Part shown: positions 1 to 7,486 of the stretch, one piece after another | How the letters are laid out: every line of letters begins with the position of its first letter | How positions within the stretch are numbered: the stretch's first letter is position 1 | Notes under the pieces: model-generated | What the model was told of the DNA's origin: nothing | What the model saw: the letters and a program-made list of their open reading frames with translations, nothing else | Databases searched by the model: none | NCBI GenBank assembly: GCA_022592445.1 | Contig: JABYQR010000518.1 | Coordinates: 1 to 24,108, forward strand | DNA from: Cytidiella melzeri | Taxonomy: Eukaryota > Basidiomycota > Agaricomycetes > Polyporales > Irpicaceae | Length of the DNA: 24,108 nucleotides | Reading direction: 5' to 3' | Made by a program: the position numbers and the translations under genes

Positions 1-125
1 CAAGACGACTGGGTCGATCATCTGCCGGCGACTGAGTTTGCACTCAACTCGCAAGTACATGCGGGTAACTCACAAACACCGTTTGAAGTCATCTACGGAT
101 ATTGCCCCGACTTCACCATACCAGT
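1..125 (+). pseudogene. Ty3/gypsy integrase C-terminal part, left piece (element 1)
   Basis: Frame 1 is open from the first base and reads a typical integrase stretch: QDDWVDHLPATEFALNS, then TPFEVIYGY and DFTIPV. It lies just downstream of the DDE catalytic core in chromovirus-type Ty3/gypsy pol. The same block in element 2 of this window (QDDWAEYIPVAEFAINS, PFEVMYGY) is clearly related but not identical, so the two elements are different lineages. The frame is cut at base 125 by a DNA transposon and resumes at 6014 with VGKQSNIPSL. The 5' part of pol lies outside the window. Confidence 0.9.
117..125. repeat. 9-bp target-site duplication, left copy
   Basis: CATACCAGT directly precedes the left TIR and is repeated perfectly after the right TIR at 6005-6013. 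The related element 2 has a similar CATACCAGT in the same place in integrase (about 12928), which fits this being ordinary target sequence. Confidence 0.9.
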
Positions 126-351
126 CAGGCTCCTACCCAGCCGTCCTTTCGAGCGTCGGAGGCTATGTCTCGAGGGACTTAACTAGATAAATAATAAACG
201 ACATAAAACAATTATAGACATGTATTGATATTAGTAATCAACATCATTATATAAGCTACCAAATAAGGACATGCATCAACTTTCCCAACCTTAATCCTCC
301 GACGCTCTCTAGGACGGCTGGCACCAAACAACTGTAAATAGCGGGCTCCGG
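126..351. repeat. Left terminal inverted repeat
   Basis: It matches the reverse complement of 5785-6004. The outer block (about 126-205) is nearly identical, the middle (about 232-270) has diverged, and the inner block (about 270-351) is again nearly identical. Within the repeat, 138-162 and 296-320 are inverted copies of each other (CAGCCGTCC..GTCGGAGG and CCTCCGAC..GGACGGCTG). Each transposon end therefore carries two copies of a roughly 25-bp motif facing opposite ways, a plausible paired transposase binding site. Confidence 0.9.
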
Positions 352-432
352 CGACGAAACACCCGGAATTCCTCCATTTAGAAGAGATCACCGTTGCGCG
401 CAGCTCCTCAGCGAGAAGGCAGGAATAATCAA

Positions 433-452
433 CTTTTTTTTTGTCTGTCTCG
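433..452 (+). promoter_or_regulatory. Pyrimidine-rich tract before the helicase start
   Basis: A T-rich/CT-rich run lies immediately upstream of the ATG at 453, about 80 bp inside the left TIR. CT-rich tracts at this position are common in fungal core promoters and around transcription starts. No convincing TATA box was seen. The functional role is inferred only. Confidence 0.3.
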
Positions 453-2957
453 ATGTCGCGTCCCTCGCGTGCGCAACTCATCTGTCCAAGAGTCCCAACG
501 CTTCAGACTATCCGTGACAAGGGTGAAAATTTTTTGGGAGCAGGCCGTGTCTTTGGCAGGCAGAACTCGATCGCGCTATCCTCCACGGCGCAAAGGATGT
601 CCTCGCAGTCTCCGGAACAGGGTCTGGAAAAACTCTCACCTTCTGGCTCCCCTTACTGTTTTGCCTGGAGGGTATGCAGATTGTTATCACCCCTCTCAAT
701 ATTCTTGGCGCACAGAACCAAGCGCAGCTGCAAGCCAAGGGGATCCACGCGATATCGGTCGACGCGCAAACCGTATCGCCGCAGGTCATCCAGGTTTGTC
801 TGTTAAAAAAACCGGAGATATTGATCAGTACTAAGTTCGAATGCACCGGCGCTCAGGACATTACCGCGAGAAGATACCGAGTCGTCATCGTCAATCCGGA
901 GCTGGCATTAGCGAACCGCGGCCCATTCGAAAAACTGTGGAGAGATCGTACCTTTGTGTCGAAGATCATCAGCATCGTATGGGACGAGGCGCATTGTATC
1001 AGTACATGGGGCGCATTTCGAAAGGAATATGCGGAGGCGGGTCGGCTTCGAAGCTTGCTTGTAGAGGAGGTGCCGTATATAGTCGTTTCGGCCACATTAC
1101 CTGAACAAATGCTGAAAGATGTCATGTCAACACTCAAAATGGAACCAGAGCGAACAGTGAAGATTTTGCGGTCAAACGACCGCCCGAATGTCTACCTCAG
1201 CGTTCGCAAGATACGCCACTCGTTGAAGAGCTACAAAGATCTTCATTTTTAATCCCGGAGAACTGGACACCGGGTGCGAAACTTCCCAAGTTTCTTCTGT
1301 TCTTCGATAGTATCCAGGAGTCCGTTGACGCGACCAAGTCGCTGTGGAACAAAATGCCTGAGGAACTCCGCCATCGTATCGTGTGGTTCAACTCACACAT
1401 GACACTGCAATTTCGGGAGCAGACCACGAATGCGTTCAAGGTGTCCGGTGCGAATGCCGAAGGTCCATATATTCTAGGCTGCACGGACTCGTTTGGATTA
1501 GTGAGTGATGGACATATCATGCGCGGATTTGAACTTACCTGGGCCCTAGGGAGTCGACGTTCCTGACATAGACTTTGTGGGCCAATGGCGCGCTACGTGC
1601 GACATGAACACGCTATGGCAACGCTTCGGACGTGTTGGGCGCGGGCCAGGCACCGAGGGAGTTGCAGTATTGTTTGCAGAGTCCAAGTACTTCGACAACA
1701 CTCGCGCGAAAGCTGCTCAAGCTGCGGAAGTGAAGAATCGAGTCAAAGAAGCGAGGGCTAACGAAGCCGAAACACGAAAGCGAACACTTACGGAACTCAA
1801 CGCCGACTCAACCAATCGTCTCTGCGCAGACAACCTGCCAGCACCAGCCGCCACAGCCACGAACGGGAACAACGGTGTTCTCTCCGTGTACGAATCCCTC
1901 AGAGTCGAGTATTATCAGTCTGCTGCAGGCATCAGCGCGAAGCATGTAACATCAGGCAAGACCTCTCACCATGTGGGTATTGTTCCTGAGATGGACAACC
2001 TGATCAACGCGTCCACTCGCCCATTCTGTTGTTACCGCGTGCCTATCATGGCGTTCTACCAAAACGATAGAAGAGGTGAGTCAAGATGTCAAAACGAGCG
2101 ACGAGTCGACACTTACATAAACTGGCAGTGCCCGATCATCTCCAATGCGCGGAAACTCCCACCAGGTGCAGGCACTGCAACTTGACCCAGTCCGCCGTCT
2201 GCTGCGACCTCTGCAACGACAAGTCAGACTCCCCCAGCGACATCTTCAAGAAGCTCGTGCCTCCTCTCACGGAGATGGAGGCAAACTCTGCTCATGGCCC
2301 GTCGATCGGCCGTGCCTCTCGCTTACCAAAGTACACTATGACAGCCTCTGACTTCGCCCTTCGCGCCAAACTCGACGACTTCCGCTGCCAAAACATGCTG
2401 AATCTCTACGGGTACGCTCAGTCAAAAAATATGGGACCTACTGACATCATGTGCGACAACACGCTCGAGTGTATCGCCTCGTGCGCGCGATTCAAGAAGC
2501 TCGTATCGCCGGAGGACTTTCGAAGAGAGGTCCCCAAGTGGAGAAGGGTGCACGAATTTGGAGGTGCACTCATGGTGATTATACAAAAGTACGTTCGGTT
2601 TTTGTCCATGACGTGTACTGATGCATATACGTATGGGATGGCAGACACTATCCCGTTACGGGCCTCTACGCTACCACGCCACTTCGCCAACGCCAACCTG
2701 CGGCGCACAACCTTGCAAACAACACTTCAACAAGCGCAGCCGACTCCTTGTTGTCAACAAAGAAGAACGTGACGTGTAGCGCGTGCAAAACACAGGGACA
2801 TACACGTGAGTTCACCCACCGCTGTGCCCTACTATATATTTACTGATCTGACTGCATTATTCGTCTGCGACTAGGGCGCAGTCTTGATTGCCCAATGAAA
2901 GCTCAAGCGGCAACGCGTACTGGTGTACACAAAGAAAACGCAGTTGTTACGGCGTAA
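453..2957 (+). CDS. RecQ-like DNA helicase, six exons, two 1-nt frame lesions
   Basis: This is an ATP-dependent DNA helicase of the RecQ type. Proposed exons are 453-793, 857-1500, 1550-2075, 2129-2588, 2645-2805 and 2875-2957; the introns are 49-69 nt with GT..AG ends. With one missing base restored at each of two sites it gives 738 residues. Motifs in order: RPCLWQ, then Walker A GTGSGKT (about residue 55), TPLNILG, DEAH (about 157), SATLP, RSNDRPNV, CTDSFGLGVDVPD, and WQRFGRVGR (about 352-360). A cysteine cluster follows (CRHC..CCDLC), and a C-terminal zinc-knuckle-like CSACKTQGH ends in the last exon. The frame breaks at 526-535 (A4T6) and 1246-1250 (T5); both act as one base too few. ATG 453 is the first in-frame start; the TTG upstream is not needed. 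The gene lies inside the transposon and converges on the DUF6589 gene. Either the copy is decaying, or the breaks are errors or recoding. Confidence 0.85.
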
Positions 2958-2958
2958 G

Positions 2959-5662
2959 TTAAATAGCACCTTCCGCCGCTAAGTCTTCTGCGCTGATAGT
3001 CTCTGTCAGATCCCAGTAGTCCTCGTCTCCTACTCCTCTTGCACCGCCCCTTTCAATTTCTTCCCACATCAACCACTCTTCTTTGTCCATCATCTCAACA
3101 TCTCCACGGCCGTCTTGTTCTTGAGGGTTCGCCTCCGCCATGATGATAGCTGCCCCGTGGCCAATAGCGTTAGGTAGTTCATACTTTGCTCCTCGTCCTG
3201 TAACATGTTTATTGGGACTCCCGTCAAGAGTCTGAATGTATTGTAAAACTCCCTCAAACGTTGCAGCCATGTCTTTTGCTGCGTGTGCATAGGTTAGACC
3301 AGAAAGAAGGAAGTTCTGTTCAAAGACTTTGTGGCAGTTGCGGTATATTAGAACCAGAGCGGCTTCATCAAGAATATGCTTCTTGGTGTAGTTGGGTCCT
3401 TCGCCACCATAGAACTCCTTGATGAATAAGTTCAGTAGCTCAACAACCCAGTCTACAGCCCGGAATTGATGGGATTTGCCTGTTGGATTAACAAGGATGT
3501 TGTACCGAACAGCTCGTCTATATTGCATTTTGATCTTGGTAAGCTCTCCACAAACTTGAACATTCTGTGAGCAGTATCACTCACCTCAAACCTTCCGGGT
3601 AGACTTATACAGCTGGTGCATGAAGAGTAGCATCCGAGTTGCATATTTATGCTTTCCGACTGAGCGAAAGATTTGTATCCACGGCCGGAAAAGTGTCTCG
3701 ACGCGCCCAATGTCTCCCTCGTTCATGGCATAGCTGAGTTCCTCATAGAGGAGTAGGTAATGATGGGTCCTCATGATGTTCTCGTGCTGCTTATCACGTT
3801 GTGTGTCTGGGCGATTCTTTTGCTGGTAAAGATTTGTTCCTTCTCCCTCCACATACTCACTGACAAGTGTTTTGGCAAATTTGTCAATAGCCTCGAGCGA
3901 CGGCTTGGACTCCCCCCACTTCTCCAATGTGAGATAGCCACCACGTCTTGCTTCTACGCGCCATGCATCTAAACGCAACACCTCTCCAACGTGGTTGATC
4001 AGCTCATGCTGCTCGCGAAATGTTGCATTGTTGGTGAGTTTTCCTGTACGAGTGGGGCGTAATTTTGCAACAAACGACATAAAACTTGTAGCGTCTTTGC
4101 GAGATTGTTCGGGAGTGACGAGAAGCCGCCATAGTGCATCTGCAGCGGCCATCTTCAAGTGAAATAGCCCAAACACAAAGACAACAAACTGCAATCTAGC
4201 AGTAGATGTCACATCAATGGCTCTCCTCTCCATGGCACTGAGCACTCGCTCCATCGTTCCAAGGTCGCCGTGAACCAGCTGAACCATATCTCCGATGTCG
4301 GCCATCTCAGTCTTGGCCTTTGCCGCGGTCTCCGCATTGCCAACACCGGCTTGAGTGAGCATCTCAAGAAGTGCATCAATGTTGCCAGATACTTTCGACT
4401 GGTTGATATCCATCGCATGCAAGGGAACCTGGTGTGCTTTACAGACCGGTATCTGCTCGACAGGATCGGGATTGGCAAGTGACTGCTGCAAGTCCTTGAA
4501 ATATTGTGGGCCGTATCTGAATAGTGTTTTCTTGAACAGATACAAACGGAACAAACCCCGTCTGGTGAGACGAGGGGCACTGTTGTCATGGTCCTCAGGG
4601 TGTAGAGTGCGGAGAAACTGCAGTGTCTGGTATGGCAGGAAGGGAATGGGATTTTTAGCATGGGGATTATTGGGGCTCTTGTTCCAGAGCTCGTCAGCAC
4701 AGCGGAGATCGTCTGCTGTGACACCATGCTCTAAACGGATGAGGGTGCCAGATGTGAGGTGAACCATCGAATCTTCAGAACTGTCAACAGTTGGAATTCC
4801 AGTTGAGAACTTGACATCGAAGTTGTCGTAAGCGTAAGATGCAGATAGGGTACGTCCTAATCTTTGAATGTCGGTGGAACACTCTGACTTCAAAGAGTGT
4901 ATTGCTCGATGTATCGAAGTCAGGGAGACAGAGATCCCCATGCGAGCGAGGACCTTGATCACTTTTTCGGGTGTGTTGCACGAATGAAGAAATATCCCCA
5001 TCACGCTCTGAAGTGTATTACACTTCATGTATCGCAACTGCAGCAGCTGGCTCAATATAGTCACAGTTTTCTGTTATCAAGGATGTGAGTATGTCAGCTT
5101 GAAGATTAATATGTGAGCTTACAATCTCTCTCATTGCACGCAGTTTATTACCCTGCATACTCCTCCATGGATAGTCGTCGCAGGCCGCTCTCTCGTTGTC
5201 ACCTCCATCGGCTTCATCATCCGAGTCACCCCTCCCACTGCCAGGCTCCTCGTCACCAGTTGACATATCACCAGCAACTAGGCGGTATATCAGCGACCAT
5301 AGCATCGGCTGCTGTTTCCAGATCGTCATTGCCATATCCTCCATACGGAACTCTCGAATTTGTTGTGGCTCGGCGTAGGTGATATTGAAGTGAAGATCGC
5401 AATCGTTACGCGATAGATCATGGAGCGCAGATGAGTATACCGCAGTCATGCAGTCATGTGCCCACAAAACGGTGGTATCCCGACACTCTGCGCGTTGATA
5501 GAGGACACCGTGGATTTCGGCGGCGCGTGCGACGAGATCTTGAAGAAGGAATGGGAATGGATGCTGAAAACCTCGATGCAGCAACACAGAGGCTGTGAGC
5601 TCAGCCAAACTGATCCTCTGGCGTTCCATGTGAGCTAGGATTTCTCGGATATGACTAGACAT
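2959..5662 (-). CDS. DUF6589 protein, candidate transposase (three exons)
   Basis: Exons are 5662-5123, 5070-3592 and 3534-2959, giving an intact 864-residue protein. Intron 1 (5122-5071, 52 nt) is a classic GTAAGC..CAG. Intron 2 (3591-3535, 57 nt) has a weaker GTTTGA donor but is needed to avoid an in-frame TGA and keeps the conserved frame. I recognise the fungal DUF6589 pattern: LHFNITYAEPQQIREF near residue 95, AMDINQS (D about 401), LVHGDLGTMERV (D about 449), LQFVVFVFGLFHLKMAAADALW, and LVNPTGK..FRAVDWVVELLN (D about 701, E about 705). The spaced acidic residues in hydrophobic strands resemble an RNase H-like nuclease, but this is inference. An acidic linker (residues about 135-165) and an acidic C-terminus are visible. 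The gene fills the right half of the transposon, reads inward from the right TIR, and is the only complete protein in it. Confidence 0.8.
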
Positions 5663-5683
5663 AGCTGAGCGTGGTGAGAATTC

Positions 5684-5697
5684 AAGATATATTTACT
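5684..5697 (-). promoter_or_regulatory. Possible TATA-like element of the DUF6589 gene
   Basis: On the minus strand an AT-rich AAATATATC lies about 25-30 nt upstream of the ATG at 5662 and about 90 bp inside the right TIR. The position is close to the start codon, so the leader would be very short. Weak evidence. Confidence 0.25.
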
Positions 5698-5784
5698 ACT
5701 CCTGTGCCGCAGCGACTCGGACAGATAGCGCGGACGCCACAAAGGCTACCGGTTCCCGTTTGGGTAGGGAAGGCGCTTGTGACT

Positions 5785-6004
5785 CCGGAGCCCGCTATTT
5801 ACAGTTGTTTGGTGCCAGCCGTCCTAGAGAGCATCGGAGGATTAAGGTTAGGAAAGTTGATGTATTTCTTTTTTTGGTAATTCCATTATATAAGCACATC
5901 ATTGATACATATCTATAATTGGTTTATGTTGTTTATTATTTATCTAGTTAAGTCCCTCAAGACATAGCCTCCGACGCTCGAAAGGACGGCTGGGTAGGAG
6001 CCTG
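5785..6004. repeat. Right terminal inverted repeat
   Basis: Reverse complement of the left TIR. The internal opposed motif pair is present here too, at 5816-5840 and 5968-5992. A few substitutions separate the two ends (for example one in GTCTTGAGGG versus GTCTCGAGGG), suggesting insertion some time ago. Confidence 0.9.
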
Positions 6005-6013
6005 CATACCAGT
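6005..6013. repeat. 9-bp target-site duplication, right copy
   Basis: CATACCAGT directly follows the right TIR and is identical to 117-125. Confidence 0.9.
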
Positions 6014-6595
6014 CGGCAAGCAAAGCAATATCCCGTCGCTCGATGAACATCTTGACAACATGGCTCGAGTACGCAAAGAGACCGAAGCAGCCCTTTGTCT
6101 AAGCAAAGAAAAGATGAAGCAACTCTACGAATCTGAGAAGCGATCTCCACGCGTCTTCCAGGTGGGCGACATGGTCTGGCTGAATGCTAAGAACGTTCAG
6201 ATCCACCAGGCTACCCCTAAACTCGGTCCTCAACAACTCGGCCCGTACAAAGTCATCGAACGCATTGGCAATCTTGACTACAAACTCGATCTACCCAGCT
6301 ATCTCCGAATCCACCCTGTCTTCCATATCAACCGTCTAAGTCCCTGGCACGACAACGGCAAAAACGTACCTCCACCTCCTGATCCTATTGTCATAGACAG
6401 AGAAGAGCAGTAAATTGTCGAGAAAGTGCTAGACAGCAGGCTACACGGACAATGGAAGAAACTGCAATTCCTAGTCAAATGGGAAGGGTATTCAGACGGA
6501 CACAATAGCTGGGAACCAGTAGAAAACCTCGAGAATAGTCAAGAAGCAATTGACGACTTCTACAAAGAAAACCCCGGAGCGCCCAGGGTCATCAA
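6014..6595 (+). pseudogene. Ty3/gypsy integrase tail and chromodomain, right piece (element 1)
   Basis: The frame continues from base 125 across the transposon. It reads the integrase C-terminal module (VFQVGDMVWLNAKNV, KLGPQQLGPYKVIERIG, LRIHPVFHINRLSPW). After a TAA at 6411-6413 it continues in the same frame into a chromodomain (VEKVLDSR..LQFLVKWEGY..NSWEPVENL). Chromodomains at the integrase C-terminus define chromoviruses and bind histone marks to guide integration. The TAA sits where related proteins often have tyrosine, so it is probably a point nonsense mutation. The element is dead from this stop and from the transposon insertion. Confidence 0.88.
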
Positions 6596-6874
6596 AGCTT
6601 CACTCTTCGCGGATCTCTGCTCGCACTTTTGGGAATTCAATACCCAGACCGACCCCGCTTTCCTTCGCACTGACATGGATAGTCCAACAGACCGGATTTT
6701 TCCAACATTGTCACAAGTTTATAGCCTTAAGCGCCTATCTAGAGCGCTTATTTTCCGGCTAGGAGTGTTACCAGACCTAACCCTAACCCGGGTCACGTGA
6801 CATCCTGCCTTATTTATCAATAGTCCAGACCCAAACCCTAGACTCAGTCTGGAGCGGTTCCAGATCAACCTAGG

Positions 6875-7011
6875 CTATTGTTCTATTGTTCTAGTGTTCT
6901 AGCTCTATTGTTCTCCGTACCCTGGTCCTTGACAGTTACTCAGGTCCTTGACAGTTACCCTGGTCCCTTATTGTTCTATTGTTACTCCAGCCCCACAGTT
7001 ACTCCAGTCCC
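6875..7011. repeat. Short imperfect tandem motifs
   Basis: CTATTGTTCT-type units repeat at about 6875-6914 and again near 6968-6983. Between them an 18-bp unit, GGTCCTTGACAGTTAC plus two bases, occurs twice in succession (about 6924-6960). These look like internal repeats of a retrotransposon LTR or leader. Confidence 0.6.
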
Positions 7012-7092
7012 TAGTGTGGGAACTTGTGCACAGACCACCCAGCCACAGTATATATAGTAGACCTTACCCTCCCTAGCTCTGCATCTTGACCT

Positions 7093-7173
7093 CTCTGTCA
7101 TATGCACTGCTAGGTGAGTTACTGCATGTAACTTAGTATCATACCATATTAACTCTGTCATTTGCACTGCTAG
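7093..7173. repeat. 21-bp direct repeat pair around a possible intron
   Basis: CTCTGTCATATGCACTGCTAG at 7093-7113 and the copy at 7153-7173 differ at one base. GTGAGT follows the first copy at 7114, and the second copy ends in TAG, so the span 7114-7173 could be a 60-nt leader intron whose acceptor resembles the upstream exon end. The intron is only a suggestion. Confidence 0.5.
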
Positions 7174-7486
7174 TATCCGGCCTCTGTGCCTGCTTGCCTG
7201 CTTATCATCGACTCTGACCTTGTTGTCGTCGTTGGAGATCCCTTTCCTCTTCCACCATCATCCCTTCCACCCTTGTTTAGGGTTTAGCAGCATAACAGCA
7301 GTCGCTCTGCGACATGAGGTCAAGATACCACACAGCTACCGGCACGACTGCCCTTAGCTTGGATCAAGCCCTCCTGTCCCCCCAGTTTTAAAACATTTAT
7401 TCCCCCCTACGTTTGAGAGTAAGCCATTGCCGTCCGTCTTGACGTGCTTGATCGCTGACTCGTTCACTTTCCGTGGTTGATTCTTA

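Larger units (their letters stand above)
126..6004. mobile_element. 5.9-kb TIR DNA transposon carrying a RecQ-like helicase and a DUF6589 protein
   Basis: The two ends are inverted copies: base 126 onward reads CAGGCTCCTACCCAGCCGTC, and the reverse complement from base 6004 reads the same. Similarity continues for about 220 bp at each end, with a less conserved centre. The element is flanked by a perfect 9-bp duplication, CATACCAGT, at 117-125 and 6005-6013. Excising it with one duplication rejoins the Ty3/gypsy integrase frame. It holds two convergent genes: a RecQ-like helicase (plus) and a DUF6589 protein (minus). A 9-bp duplication with long TIRs recalls Mutator-like elements, but neither protein looks like a MULE transposase. 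I do not recognise the superfamily. The element boundaries and duplication are seen directly; transposition by the DUF6589 protein is inference. Confidence 0.9.
6596..7486. other. Non-coding stretch between the two Ty3/gypsy coding regions
   Basis: No gene is visible. It probably holds LTR and leader sequence of one of the flanking elements. A TATATATA lies near 7047, and a 10-bp palindrome GTCACGTGAC is at 6792-6801. I could not find a second copy of any LTR-length block in the window, so LTR boundaries are not called. No primer-binding site was recognised. Confidence 0.45.

Noticed and set aside
394..834. 146-codon plus-strand open frame over the start of the helicase
   Set aside because: Arg/Ser-rich shadow frame; the Walker A motif lies in another frame.
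3453..3710. Open frame across the second DUF6589 intron as an alternative exon
   Set aside because: It is in a different frame from the conserved LVNPTGK..FRAVDW stretch. The spliced model keeps the family pattern in one frame.
126..6004. Element as a Mutator-like (MULE) transposon
   Set aside because: The 9-bp duplication and long TIRs fit, but neither protein shows a MULE transposase pattern that I recognise.
126..6004. Element as a Helitron, because it carries a helicase
   Set aside because: Helitrons lack TIRs and target duplications and use a Rep/Pif1-type protein. Here the helicase is RecQ-like and both TIRs and a duplication are present.
6776..6789. CCTAACCCTAACCC, and TTTAGGGTTTAG at 7276-7287: telomere-like repeats
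   Set aside because: Only about two units each, in opposite orientations inside retrotransposon-type sequence. This is not enough to claim a telomere or interstitial telomeric array.
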